In this document: positions 32,418-41,371 of the stretch, piece after piece
How the letters are laid out: each line of letters begins with the position of its first letter
Numbering within the stretch: position 1 is the stretch's first letter
Origin: Crocinitomix catalasitica ATCC 23190
GTDB lineage: Bacteria; Bacteroidota; Bacteroidia; Flavobacteriales_D; Crocinitomicaceae
Direction of reading: 5' to 3'
Length of the DNA: 64,000 nt
Assembly (NCBI RefSeq): GCF_000621625.1
Contig: NZ_JHXV01000007.1
Location: 1 to 64,000 of the forward strand
Program-made: the position numbers and the translations under genes
The notes under the pieces: model-generated
Databases searched by the model: none
What the model was told of the DNA's origin: nothing
The model's input: only the letters and a program-made list of their open reading frames with translations

Positions 32418-33839
32418 TTAGTTTTTATTGGCAGCCATTAAGTAGTCAGAAAAAGCAAATAAATCAGCTTCCTGAAATGGTTTGCCCATTAACTGAATAC
32501 CAAAAGGTAGTCCGTTCGAGTGATTTCCAATCGGTAAAGAAATCGCTGGATTCCCTGCTAAATTCGCTTGTACCGTGAAAATATCTTGTAAATACATTGT
32601 AATTGGATCTTTGTCATTTTTACCAATTTCAAATGCTGTAGATGGTGTAGTAGGGGTTAAGATGATATCGTAATCCTCAAAAATAGCTTTCGTTTTATCT
32701 TGAATGACACGTCTAACTTTTTGTCCTTTTGTATAGTAAGCATCATAATATCCATGAGATAAAACAAACGTACCTAACATAATTCTTCTTTTCACCTCTT
32801 CACCAAAGCCTTCAGAGCGAGATTTTTTATAAGTATTTTCTACACCTTCAGCTGTGGGAGATTGGTAACCAAAATGGACACCAGAATAACGTGCTAAATT
32901 TGAAGATGCTTCAGCGGTTGTCAATACATAATAAGTTGGAACCATTACATCCAAAAATGGGAATGAAACAGGTTCTACCGTATGACCTTCTGCTTGTAAA
33001 GAAGCAATAATTTCTTTGGTGCGATTTACAATTTCAGAATCGATGCCTTTACTTTCAAGACAATCTGAAATGTATGCGATTTTTAATTTTTTATTTGGGT
33101 CGAACTTTAAAGATAAATCTGGTGCACCTTCTTGCAAAGCTGTACTGTCATACTCATCTTTCCCACACATGATACTCGTCAATAATGCACTATCTTCTAC
33201 CGTTGTTGTAAACGGACCAATTTGGTCAAAAGAAGAAGCGTATGCCAATAAACCATATCTAGAAATACGACCATAAGTAGGTTTAAATCCGATAGTCCCA
33301 GTAAAAGAAGCTGGTTGTCTGATTGAACCTCCTGTATCACTACCTAATGCAGCGGTACAAAGATTTGCTGCAATTGCAGCTGCCGATCCACCTGACGACC
33401 CGCCAGGAACCATTTTCTCGTTGATTGGATTGAGAACAGGACCAAAAGCCGAATTTTCATTCGAACTGCCCATGGCAAATTCGTCACAATTTAAACGACC
33501 AATAATAATGGCATCTTCATCCAATAATCTTTGTACAGCAGTTGCTGTATATAAAGATTCAAAACCTTCTAAAATTTTAGATGAATTGGATACATGATGA
33601 CCTTTGTACGCAAGATTATCCTTTAAACCAATCACCATACCAGCAAGTTTACCTGCTGTATTCGATTTTAGTTTAGCGTCTACTGCTTGCGCTTGAATTA
33701 ATACATCTTCAGTAAAAACCTCCAAAAAAGCATTTAACTGCTTCGTTTCTTCAATTCTACCCAGATAGTATTTCGCGATGCTTTCAACAGAAACACCACT
33801 TTGTATGGCAGACTTAATTTCTGCAAAATTTTTATACAT
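32418..33839 (-). CDS. gatA: aspartyl/glutamyl-tRNA amidotransferase subunit A
   Basis: A 473-residue amidase-signature enzyme that hydrolyses glutamine to supply ammonia for Glu-tRNA(Gln)/Asp-tRNA(Asn) transamidation with GatB and GatC. The Ser-cisSer-Lys site is visible: Lys in GLKDNLAYKG, Ser in GGSSGGSAAAIAANLC, and the nucleophile in LGSDTGGSIRQPASF. The C-terminal IFTVQANLAGNPAISLPIG is also typical. gatB and gatC are not here. tatA lies 15 bp upstream on the same strand. Confidence 0.95.
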   Translation of the reverse strand: MYKNFAEIKSAIQSGVSVESIAKYYLGRIEETKQLNAFLEVFTEDVLIQAQAVDAKLKSNTAGKLAGMVIGLKDNLAYKGHHVSNSSKILEGFESLYTATAVQRLLDEDAIIIGRLNCDEFAMGSSNENSAFGPVLNPINEKMVPGGSSGGSAAAIAANLCTAALGSDTGGSIRQPASFTGTIGFKPTYGRISRYGLLAYASSFDQIGPFTTTVEDSALLTSIMCGKDEYDSTALQEGAPDLSLKFDPNKKLKIAYISDCLESKGIDSEIVNRTKEIIASLQAEGHTVEPVSFPFLDVMVPTYYVLTTAEASSNLARYSGVHFGYQSPTAEGVENTYKKSRSEGFGEEVKRRIMLGTFVLSHGYYDAYYTKGQKVRRVIQDKTKAIFEDYDIILTPTTPSTAFEIGKNDKDPITMYLQDIFTVQANLAGNPAISLPIGNHSNGLPFGIQLMGKPFQEADLFAFSDYLMAANKN

Positions 33840-33854
33840 AATTAAGCAAGTCCT

Positions 33855-34043
33855 TTATTCTTCTATTTTGTCTTTCGATTTGTCCTTTTCTCCACCCATT
33901 TCATCCTTAAATCCCTTCAGTCCTTTTCCAAAACCCTTCATTAATTCAGGTAATTTTCGTCCACCGAACAATAAAAGAATTACAACGGCGATCAAAATAA
34001 CTTGTGGCATCCCAATCATACCGGCATAAGCTACATTTTCCAT
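33855..34043 (-). CDS. tatA: Sec-independent translocase subunit TatA
   Basis: A 62-residue protein. One membrane helix (about 12-29, PQVILIAVVILLLFGGRKLP) ends with the conserved FGGRKLPEL hinge, followed by an amphipathic helix (MKGFGKGLKGFKDEM) and a charged tail. TatA builds the pore of the twin-arginine pathway. tatC is not in the window. It is first in the minus-strand string with gatA, and a TACCTTCG -7-like box lies at 34073-34080. Confidence 0.92.
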   Translation of the reverse strand: MENVAYAGMIGMPQVILIAVVILLLFGGRKLPELMKGFGKGLKGFKDEMGGEKDKSKDKIEE

Positions 34044-34219
34044 AGTTAAATTATTTACATTAAATGTGTCTGCGAAGGTACTAATTTAATGTGAAACGCT
34101 ATCTTCTTTTAAATGATTCTTGGCACGAATTCAACTCGTCAACACAACATTCAGAAAGATTATCACTAAATTTAACCTTGCTTTGGAGATCGACATCTTC
34201 AAATTCCTAATACTAATGC

Positions 34220-35668
34220 ATGATGAAAGAGATTAAGAATTATATCAACGGTAAATTTTTAGCGCCAGTTTCAGGTGATTATTTGGATAATATTGATCCA
34301 TCTCGCGGGAAGGTTTATTCGAAAATTCCTAATTCTACCAAAGCGGATATCGATTTGGCTGTTGATGCTGCTGAAAATGCATTTCCAGCTTGGTCAAATA
34401 TGCCAAAGGATGAACGCAGTGCCATTATGGTTAAAATTGCCGATTTAATTGAGGCGAGAATGGACGAATTTGCACATGCCGAATCGTTGGATAATGGTAA
34501 GCCAGTTTCATTGGCAAATCATGTTGATATTCCACGTGCAGTGAGCAATATTAAGTTTTTTGCGACAGCAATTTTACATTATGCGGCAGAATCGCACTAT
34601 ATGGAAGGGGTAGGTATTAACTATACTTTACGTAAACCGATTGGTGTTGTAGGTTGTATTTCTCCTTGGAATTTGCCATTGTATTTATTTACTTGGAAAA
34701 TTGCGCCAGCATTGGCAGCAGGGAATTGTGTCATTGCAAAACCTTCAGAAATTACGCCGATGACTGCTTTTATGTTGTCTGAGGTTTGTGCCGAAGCAGG
34801 ACTTCCTGCAGGGGTCTTAAATATCGTTCATGGTTTAGGACAAAACGTTGGAGATGCTATAACAAGAGATCCGAAAATTAAAGCCATTTCATTTACAGGT
34901 GGAACATCAACAGGTGCGACTATTGCAAAAATTGCAGCGCCGATGTTTAAGAAATTGTCATTAGAATTGGGCGGTAAAAACCCAAATATCATATTTGCTG
35001 ATTGTGATTTTAAAAAGGCATTGAGTACGACGATTCGTTCTTCATTTGCCAATCAAGGTCAGATATGTTTGTGTGGTTCTAGAATATTTGTTGAACGACC
35101 GATTTATGAAAAATTCAGAGACGCATTCGTTGAGAAAGTGTCGCAATCGAAAGTGTCTTATCCGGAGGATCCTGAAGCAAAATTAGGCGCCTTGGTTTCT
35201 GAACCACATCTTGAAAAAGTATTGTCTTATATTGCTTTGGCAAAAGAAGAGGGTGGAACAGTGCTTACAGGTGGAGAGCGTGTTTTTTTAGAAGGTGAAT
35301 ATGCAGGTGGATATTATTTGCGACCTACAATTATCGAAGGTTTAGCTTTTGATTGTCGAACGAATCAAGAAGAGATTTTTGGGCCAGTTGTGACTATCAC
35401 GCCATTTGACACAGAAGAGGAAGTCTTAATGATGGCGAACTCTACCGAATATGGTTTAGCAGCAACAGTGTGGACTGAGAATTTAAGCAGAGCACATCGC
35501 GTTGCTGACGAAATTCACAGTGGCATTGTATGGGTGAATGCATGGTTAGTTCGCGACTTAAGAACGCCATTTGGAGGTGTTAAAAATTCGGGTGTCGGTC
35601 GTGAAGGTGGATTTGAAGCACTGAACTTTTTTACTGAGCCTAAAAATGTGTTTATTGCTAAGGGTTAA
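34220..35668 (+). CDS. aldehyde dehydrogenase, 2-aminomuconic/2-hydroxymuconic semialdehyde DH-like
   Basis: A 482-residue NAD(P)-dependent ALDH. Catalytic Glu is in LELGGKNPNI and catalytic Cys in NQGQICLCGSR. The coenzyme site is FTGGTSTGATIA and the oxyanion region SPWNLPLYL. The C-terminal segment VRDLRTPFGGVKNSGVGREG is typical of the muconic-semialdehyde dehydrogenase branch, used in kynurenine/tryptophan catabolism. No other kynurenine genes are adjacent, so the substrate is inferred only from the branch. Its TAA stop interleaves with that of convergent gldA. Confidence 0.88.
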   Translation: MMKEIKNYINGKFLAPVSGDYLDNIDPSRGKVYSKIPNSTKADIDLAVDAAENAFPAWSNMPKDERSAIMVKIADLIEARMDEFAHAESLDNGKPVSLANHVDIPRAVSNIKFFATAILHYAAESHYMEGVGINYTLRKPIGVVGCISPWNLPLYLFTWKIAPALAAGNCVIAKPSEITPMTAFMLSEVCAEAGLPAGVLNIVHGLGQNVGDAITRDPKIKAISFTGGTSTGATIAKIAAPMFKKLSLELGGKNPNIIFADCDFKKALSTTIRSSFANQGQICLCGSRIFVERPIYEKFRDAFVEKVSQSKVSYPEDPEAKLGALVSEPHLEKVLSYIALAKEEGGTVLTGGERVFLEGEYAGGYYLRPTIIEGLAFDCRTNQEEIFGPVVTITPFDTEEEVLMMANSTEYGLAATVWTENLSRAHRVADEIHSGIVWVNAWLVRDLRTPFGGVKNSGVGREGGFEALNFFTEPKNVFIAKG

Positions 35669-36567
35669 TTACTCGTTAACTCTTTGAATACTTGCTCCAT
35701 CGATTTTTCATTCAATGCCATACTCAATACAAGTATGTTTTGTTCTTGCCCAAAACGTGCAATGTTTTTTCTGATATCACCATCACCAGCAATCAACCAA
35801 TTATTGTTCTCTAGCTCTTTTACTGAGATTACGCCGTTAATTTTTGACAATTGATTTTTGGATACAACATCTTCAAACTCTACGAGTATGGTTTGTTCTT
35901 GTATGTTTTTCTGTTGAATGTGTTTGGCACTATCATCAGCAACAATCTTACCTTCTTTAATGATAATTACACGATCACAAATAGCTTCCACTTCTTGCAT
36001 TATATGCGTCGAAAGCATCACTGTTTTGGTTTTACCAATTTCTAGAATTACTTTTCTAATGTCAACCAATTGATTAGGATCCAATCCACTTGTTGGTTCA
36101 TCTAAAATTAAAACTTCAGGATCGTGAATGATCGCTTGTGCCAATCCAACCCTTTGTCTATAACCTTTCGAAAGTGCTCCAATTTGTTTGTTTTGCTCTT
36201 TCCCTAATCCAACTAAATCAATCATCTCTTTAACACGATTGGCTTTATTCGGTAAGGAATAAACACCTGCCACAAAACTCAAATATTCCTTCACATACAT
36301 ATCCAAATACAAAGGATTGTGTTCAGGTAAATAACCAACCTTTTTGCGGACTTCAATCGCATGTTCTTCAACATCTAAATCGCAAACTTTTATGTCGCCA
36401 GAAGATTTTGGTAAAAAGCAAGTAAGTATTTTCATCATCGTCGACTTACCTGCTCCGTTGGGACCAAGAAAACCTACTATTTCTCCTGAGGGAATTGTGA
36501 ATGAAACATCGTTTAAAGCTGCTTGTTCACCGTAGTACTTAAATGCGTTTTTTACTTCTATCGACAC
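35665..36567 (-). CDS. gldA: gliding-motility ABC transporter ATPase GldA
   Basis: A 300-residue ABC ATPase with Walker A GPNGAGKST, signature LSKGYRQRVGLAQAI, Walker B VLILDEP and the switch His in STHIMQE. The sequence MSIEVKNAFKYYGEQAALND and the RKKVGYLPEHNPLYLDMYVK region match GldA, which with GldF and GldG forms an ABC transporter required for gliding in Flavobacterium. gldF and gldG are not adjacent. General ABC-2 type ATPases are close, so the GldA name is likely rather than certain. Confidence 0.87.
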   Translation of the reverse strand: MSIEVKNAFKYYGEQAALNDVSFTIPSGEIVGFLGPNGAGKSTMMKILTCFLPKSSGDIKVCDLDVEEHAIEVRKKVGYLPEHNPLYLDMYVKEYLSFVAGVYSLPNKANRVKEMIDLVGLGKEQNKQIGALSKGYRQRVGLAQAIIHDPEVLILDEPTSGLDPNQLVDIRKVILEIGKTKTVMLSTHIMQEVEAICDRVIIIKEGKIVADDSAKHIQQKNIQEQTILVEFEDVVSKNQLSKINGVISVKELENNNWLIAGDGDIRKNIARFGQEQNILVLSMALNEKSMEQVFKELTSN

Positions 36568-36668
36568 GTTTAGAATTTTTTAGAATTACGAAAATAACGG
36601 TTTTTAGGGCAAATAATTACAGATCTCTGTTAAAATACTTAAAAACCTGCGGAATATTGAGCAAAAAA

Positions 36669-36699
36669 AAAGGACTAAAGTTTTAGTTTCAGCCCTTTT
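36669..36699 (-). terminator. intrinsic terminator of the PLP-enzyme gene
   Basis: On the minus strand the stem AAGGGCTGAAACT / ACTTTAGTCCTT (imperfect) leads into a T-run (plus-strand A-run at about 36663-36671). Confidence 0.7.
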
Positions 36700-36718
36700 C
36701 TATGATTTACAATTTTTA

Positions 36719-37966
36719 TTAAGCGTTAAAAGCTTGTGTAATATCAGCGATAATATCATCCGGATGTTCAACACCAACTGAAATACGAACCAATTGGTCT
36801 GAAACGCTATGTTTTAATCTTTCTTCAGGATCAATTCCGGCATGTGTCATAGATGCTGGATGTTCAGCTAAACTTTCTGTTCCACCTAAACTAACAGCTA
36901 ACTTTATCAATTTAAGGGCGTTTAAGAATTGAAAAGCTTCTTTTTCTCCTCCTTTAATATCAAACGAAACCATACCACCTGTTCCAAGACATTGTTTTTT
37001 GAATATTGCGGCTTGGGCCGAACCTTCAGCTAAATGACCTAAATAATAAGTGCGTTCTACTTTGTCATGATTTAATAAGAAATCTGCAACAGCTTTCGCG
37101 TTTGCTTCTTGCTTGTCCATTCTTAATTTTAAAGTTTCAAGACTTCTCATTAATAACCAAGCCGTATTCGGACTGGTTTGGTTACCTAAGAATGTTCTCA
37201 TTCCTTTAATTGCAGCCATATCGGTTGAATTACCTAGAACAGCTCCTGCGATAACATCACTGTGTCCACCAATATATTTCGTTGCAGAATATAAAACTAA
37301 ATCTGCTCCTTGATCCATTGGATGTTGCCAAATTGGCCCCATATAAGTATTGTCAACAGTTAAGATTACTTTTTTATCGTCAGTCGAATATTCTTTTGAA
37401 ATTTCGTGACACATTTCAATATCAATTAATGCATTGGTTGGGTTGGCAGGTGTTTCAATATAAATCATTGCCAAAGCATCACCGTGTCCGCTTTCATTGA
37501 TTGTTTTTTGTATTGATTCTTTCGAAGCATTTGCGTCAAAAGGAACGATATGAACGCCGAATTTTGTTAAAACATGTTTAATAAAATGATCCGTTCCACC
37601 ATAAGTTGGATTGCTGTACAATAATAAGTCACCAGGACTTAAAAAAGCCAATAATGTTGTTGAAATTGCAGCCATTCCACTTTCAAAAACTGCGCAATCA
37701 TCTGCTTTGTCCCACAAGGTTAAACGTTGCTCTAAAATCTCTAAGTCTGGATTGTTAAGTCGACTGTAAATAAGACCCATTTCTTCGTTTTCGCCTTTAT
37801 CTCTTAATCCATAAGCCAATTCAAAAAAGGCTTTACCTTCTTGAGCATTTTTAAAAACAAAAGTTGATGTTTGAAAAATAGGACATTTAATTGCTCCTTC
37901 TGATAGCTCTGGTTTATAACCGTAAGACATCATGAGGCTTTCTGGGTGAAGTTTCTTTGAATTCAT
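36719..37966 (-). CDS. Cys/Met metabolism PLP-dependent enzyme (methionine gamma-lyase / cystathionine gamma-synthase type)
   Basis: A 415-residue fold-type I PLP enzyme. The Schiff-base Lys is in LVLYSATKYIGGHSDVIAG. The PLP-phosphate loop is FESGMAAISTTLLAFL and the ring-stacking Tyr is in NPTYGGTDHFIK. DNTYMGPIWQHPMDQGADL and the C-terminal SLGGTESLAEHPASMTHAGI are family features. It is transcribed away from an Lrp-type regulator 154 bp upstream, a common layout for amino-acid catabolic genes. Whether it makes cystathionine or degrades methionine cannot be decided from sequence alone. Confidence 0.88.
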   Translation of the reverse strand: MNSKKLHPESLMMSYGYKPELSEGAIKCPIFQTSTFVFKNAQEGKAFFELAYGLRDKGENEEMGLIYSRLNNPDLEILEQRLTLWDKADDCAVFESGMAAISTTLLAFLSPGDLLLYSNPTYGGTDHFIKHVLTKFGVHIVPFDANASKESIQKTINESGHGDALAMIYIETPANPTNALIDIEMCHEISKEYSTDDKKVILTVDNTYMGPIWQHPMDQGADLVLYSATKYIGGHSDVIAGAVLGNSTDMAAIKGMRTFLGNQTSPNTAWLLMRSLETLKLRMDKQEANAKAVADFLLNHDKVERTYYLGHLAEGSAQAAIFKKQCLGTGGMVSFDIKGGEKEAFQFLNALKLIKLAVSLGGTESLAEHPASMTHAGIDPEERLKHSVSDQLVRISVGVEHPDDIIADITQAFNA

Positions 37967-37982
37967 ATTATATAGATTATTG

Positions 37983-38022
37983 AACTGTAAAGCTCGGTAT
38001 ATATAGAATATAAAACTGTAAA
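37983..38022. promoter_or_regulatory. direct repeats in the divergent PLP-enzyme/Lrp region
   Basis: AACTGTAAA occurs at 37983-37991 and 38014-38022, 31 bp apart (about three helical turns). Each copy is followed by a CTCGG- or TCGG-like word. This spacing suits an Lrp-type oligomer. The assignment is inferred. Confidence 0.35.
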
Positions 38023-38120
38023 ATCGGATTGGTTTAGAAAATTTAACTAGCTTATTAAGTTTTTATGTGTTAATTTGCTGATATTTACTTTGAAAATCGC
38101 TTTTACTAGAAAAATCGACC

Positions 38121-38582
38121 ATGGCATTAGATAATATTGACAAACAACTCTTACGTTTTTTACAACAAGATTCGTCGATGACAATTAAACAATTGGCATT
38201 CGAATTGAAATTGACAACTACACCAGTTTATGAACGAATTAAACGGTTGGAAAAAAGTGGTATTATTGAAGGGTATCGTGCAACTATTAATCCTGCAAAA
38301 GTAGGACTAGAATTGTCCGTACTTATTCATATCTCCTTAAAAGAACACGCCAAAGCGCTTTTGGTCAATTTTGAAAAACAAATTAATTTATTGGATGAGG
38401 TGACTGAATGTTATCACGTAACGGGTGAGCACGATTATTTATTAAAGGCTTATATTCCGAATATGGAAGGTTATCGAGATTTTCTAACCAATAAATTAGC
38501 GAAAATCCCGAATATTGTCAATGTACATTCTTCCTTTGTTGTGAGCCAAATTAAGCAGGGTGGTATATTAGAATCAGTTTAA
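38121..38582 (+). CDS. Lrp/AsnC-family transcriptional regulator
   Basis: A 153-residue regulator. The N-terminal winged HTH reads LDNIDKQLLRFLQQDSSMTI, then KQLAFELKLTTTPVYERIKR. The C-terminal RAM domain (about 65-150) has the amino-acid-binding ECYHVTGEHDYLLKAYIPNM. It is divergent from the Met/Cys PLP enzyme gene and probably controls it in response to an amino acid. The 3' end overlaps marC by 9 bp (convergent). Confidence 0.93.
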   Translation: MALDNIDKQLLRFLQQDSSMTIKQLAFELKLTTTPVYERIKRLEKSGIIEGYRATINPAKVGLELSVLIHISLKEHAKALLVNFEKQINLLDEVTECYHVTGEHDYLLKAYIPNMEGYRDFLTNKLAKIPNIVNVHSSFVVSQIKQGGILESV

Positions 38583-39200
38583 TGAAAGGTAGATTGAACG
38601 AACGGCACCAGCGATATATTCAATACCTATAGCAATCACAATAAATCCAATAATTCGCGACAAGGCATTTATACCTGATGCGCCCAAAATTTTGACAATC
38701 AAAAAGGAGCTGCGCAACACCAAGTAGATTATAATGGATACAAAAACAATGGCGCTTACAATCCAAACTCGGTCTAAGTCTAAAGTATATTCTTGGTTAT
38801 AAGTAATCAGCAAAGAGATTGTTCCTGGGCCAGCGAGCATCGGTATGGCAAGAGGTGTTAAAGTCACTTCAGAGCGATTAAAGGCATCGTCTTTTTCTCT
38901 TTTTTTCATTCCTTTATGTTCTGTGAACTTTCCTGTAAGCAACGCAAATCCTGAGGATGTTATGATTAAACCACCTGCAATTTTTAGTGCGTCTAAACTA
39001 ATTCCGAAGAAGAGTAAAAGGTATTTCCCTATAAAAAATGAGATCAAAAGAATAATCAGAACATTAGTCGCCGCCCAAAAAGCAGTCGATTGTCGTTCAC
39101 GTTTTGAATTTGATTTTGTCAGTCCAACAAATATGGGCACTGTACCTAGAGGGTTGATCACTGAGAATAATGCAGCGAAAGTAAGCATGAAGAGTTCCAT
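38574..39200 (-). CDS. MarC/UPF0056-family membrane protein
   Basis: A 208-residue inner-membrane protein with about six helices. LFMLTFAALFSVINPLGTVP at the N-terminus, TPLAIPMLAGPGTISLLITY in the middle, and GASGINALSRIIGFIVIAIG near the end are the conserved MarC segments. Function is unknown despite the historical link to antibiotic resistance. Confidence 0.92.
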   Translation of the reverse strand: MELFMLTFAALFSVINPLGTVPIFVGLTKSNSKRERQSTAFWAATNVLIILLISFFIGKYLLLFFGISLDALKIAGGLIITSSGFALLTGKFTEHKGMKKREKDDAFNRSEVTLTPLAIPMLAGPGTISLLITYNQEYTLDLDRVWIVSAIVFVSIIIYLVLRSSFLIVKILGASGINALSRIIGFIVIAIGIEYIAGAVRSIYLSLN

Positions 39201-39291
39201 CGTTTTTTTTCGGCAAAATTCTTAAGAATAAACTGGTCGATTTGTATTCGATAGATTACCCTTATGTTAAGCAAATATTAATTGGCCTTAT

Positions 39292-39465
39292 TTAACGGAG
39301 AATTTTCTTTTCGATAAAAAGATAAGCAACAGTAAGAATAATTAGAACGCCCAATAATTCATAACTGCTCAGGTTAATGGTGTAATTGCTATTATAAACC
39401 AGTAGCAATTGGATGCAAACAAAGCCTAGCAGTAATGAAAAGATAAGTCGGACTAAAAACCGCAT
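39292..39465 (-). CDS. 57-residue two-helix membrane protein, start overlaps the hutI stop
   Basis: The minus-strand ATG (39463-39465) shares its A with the hutI stop as TAATG, which indicates translational coupling. It has two hydrophobic stretches (VRLIFSLLLGFVCIQLLLVY and LLGVLIILTVAYLFI), a short polar loop (NSNYTINLSSYE) and a basic end (EKKILR). The length, coupling and membrane topology support a real gene. I do not recognise the family. Confidence 0.6.
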   Translation of the reverse strand: MRFLVRLIFSLLLGFVCIQLLLVYNSNYTINLSSYELLGVLIILTVAYLFIEKKILR

Positions 39466-40700
39466 TAAAATATCAAAGTCTGCTCAGCAACATTATCTCC
39501 GAAAGTATAAGCCATATAGGCAAGGGAAGGCATCGGTTTGGTGATAATAATATTCGCTTTTTTACCGATAGTGATTGAGCCTAATTCGTTCGCAATTTCC
39601 ATGGCATATGCACCGTTTATAGTCGTTGCATTAACCGCTTCAGTTGGTGTCAATTTCATTTGAATGCAAGCCAGAGAGTTGACAAATTGCATATTTCCAC
39701 TTGGTGTTGAACCGGGATTAAAATCAGTTGCCAATGCGATAGGGATATTATTGTCTAACATTTTTCTAACCGGAGCATAAGGTATACCTAAAAAGAAAGA
39801 ACAACTCGGTAATGCGGTTGCGATTGTATTTGCTTCTTTTAGAATAGCAATGTCATTTTCATCCATTTCTTCAAGGTGATCAACAGAAACGGCTTGGTGT
39901 TTCACTCCGATTCCAATTCCTCCTAAAACAGAGAATTGGTTTACATGAATTTTGGGCTTTAATCCTGCAGCCAATCCAGCTGTAAGAATTCTATCCAATT
40001 GATCGGGAGAAAAATAATTTCGCTCACAGAAAACATCAATATAATCAGCAAGATTTTCTTTTACAATAATCGGTAACATTTCATTGATGATCAAATCAAC
40101 ATAACCTTCTTGATTCTCTTTAAATTCAGTAGGGAAAGCATGCGCTCCTAAAAAAGTTGCTTTAATAGTTAAGGGCGATGCTGCTTTCAATCGTTTTATT
40201 ACACGCAGAATTTTGATTTCAGCCGCTGTACTTAAGCCGTAACCACTTTTTATTTCTACTGCACCCGTTCCGTATGATTGCATTAATTCTAATCGAGCCA
40301 AAGCATCTTCGAATAATTGATCTTCCGACATATTGGCTAATTTGGCTGCGGAATTTAAAATACCACCACCTTTTTTACCAATCTCTTCGTAAGTCAAACC
40401 TTTAATTCTATCCTCAAATTCATTTTCACGACTAGCAGCGAAAACGGTATGCGTATGAGAGTCACAAAAAGCGGGCAAAACAAATTTTCCTTCTGCATCT
40501 ATAATTTCTAAATCTGTCCAGTCTGCAATTCCAGCCAATTCATCCATCGGTCCATAGAAAGATATTTTTCCATCTTCAATAGCAAGGAAGGCGTTTTCTA
40601 AAATATTGATCTGATTTAATTCATCACCGCGCAATGCAGCCGTATTTTCTTCCAAAACACCAACTAAACCCTTTATATTTTTGATCAAAATTTTACGCAT
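39465..40700 (-). CDS. hutI: imidazolonepropionase
   Basis: A 411-residue amidohydrolase of the histidine-utilisation pathway that opens imidazolone-5-propionate to formimino-glutamate. Metal ligands appear in LPAFCDSHTHTVFA. RENEFEDRIKGLTYEEIG, GYGLSTAAEIKILRVIKRL and ALATDFNPGSTPSGNMQFVN are typical HutI segments. hutH, hutU and hutG are not adjacent. It is followed by a translationally coupled 57-residue membrane ORF. Confidence 0.94.
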   Translation of the reverse strand: MRKILIKNIKGLVGVLEENTAALRGDELNQINILENAFLAIEDGKISFYGPMDELAGIADWTDLEIIDAEGKFVLPAFCDSHTHTVFAASRENEFEDRIKGLTYEEIGKKGGGILNSAAKLANMSEDQLFEDALARLELMQSYGTGAVEIKSGYGLSTAAEIKILRVIKRLKAASPLTIKATFLGAHAFPTEFKENQEGYVDLIINEMLPIIVKENLADYIDVFCERNYFSPDQLDRILTAGLAAGLKPKIHVNQFSVLGGIGIGVKHQAVSVDHLEEMDENDIAILKEANTIATALPSCSFFLGIPYAPVRKMLDNNIPIALATDFNPGSTPSGNMQFVNSLACIQMKLTPTEAVNATTINGAYAMEIANELGSITIGKKANIIITKPMPSLAYMAYTFGDNVAEQTLIF

Positions 40701-40849
40701 AATTCCTTTTTAAGTATCAAAAGTAATAAATAAAGCAGGGCGAATTATAAGAAATTATGAGTAATATAGTTTGTGTGAAAAGTTCAATTCGTTTTACACG
40801 AGCTAAAACATTTAGATACTAAAACGATTTAGATAATTAAAAGACGATT

Positions 40850-40867
40850 TTGGCACAGCGTTTGTAT
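40850..40867 (+). promoter_or_regulatory. possible sigma-54 promoter of the LpoB-like cluster
   Basis: TGGCAC-AGCGT-TTGTA (40851-40866) matches the sigma-54 -24/-12 layout TGGCAC-N5-TTGCA except for T in place of C at -12. It lies about 42 bp before ATG 40908. No enhancer-binding protein gene is nearby. Confidence 0.4.
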
Positions 40868-40907
40868 TGTTACTTTCAAATAATTAAATTAGATAAAAAT
40901 TGAAGAT

Positions 40908-41345
40908 ATGAAAAAGGGTAGACTAATTTTAGGAATGATGATTGGCTTGGTATCATCAATTGGTTTTGCGCAAGAATTATTGCCAGATCAAAATCCTAAC
41001 TATCAAAAAAGTGCAGAGAAATATGCTGAAAGATCAGTAGAATTAACTGCCAACCAAAGTCAAACGATACAAGACACATATAAAGCATACGATTGGCGCG
41101 AAGCAAAACAAGAAGCAAAAGATTTGCGTTTAGAGCGTAAATATGAGTTGAAAAAATTGCGTTACGAAACAAGAGGTAGATATGATGGATGTTATGGAAA
41201 TTATTATGGACCATCATATAATAATTATGGCAATAGATATTATAATGGATATCGAAATTATGGTTATAATTACCCTCATTATAACAACATCAATCCATTA
41301 CTAGGTTTAGGTGCTGGATTAGGTCTGTATTATTTATTAAGATAA
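40908..41345 (+). CDS. small secreted Tyr/Asn/Gly-rich protein, uncharacterised
   Basis: A 145-residue protein with a signal peptide ending FAQ (1-22). A charged, probably helical middle (about 55-90, EAKQEAKDLRLERKYELKKL) is followed by a Tyr/Asn/Gly-rich stretch (about 95-128) and a Gly/Leu-rich hydrophobic end (PLLGLGAGLGLYYLL). I do not recognise a domain. It is first in a three-gene same-strand cluster with an LpoB-like lipoprotein (26 bp downstream), so an envelope role is likely. Confidence 0.75.
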   Translation: MKKGRLILGMMIGLVSSIGFAQELLPDQNPNYQKSAEKYAERSVELTANQSQTIQDTYKAYDWREAKQEAKDLRLERKYELKKLRYETRGRYDGCYGNYYGPSYNNYGNRYYNGYRNYGYNYPHYNNINPLLGLGAGLGLYYLLR

Positions 41346-41371
41346 AAGTTTGAAACGATAAAAAAGGAATT

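Noticed and set aside
35665-36567. A full gliding-motility operon around gldA
   Set aside because: No gldF, gldG or other gld genes are adjacent. Only the ATPase subunit is here.
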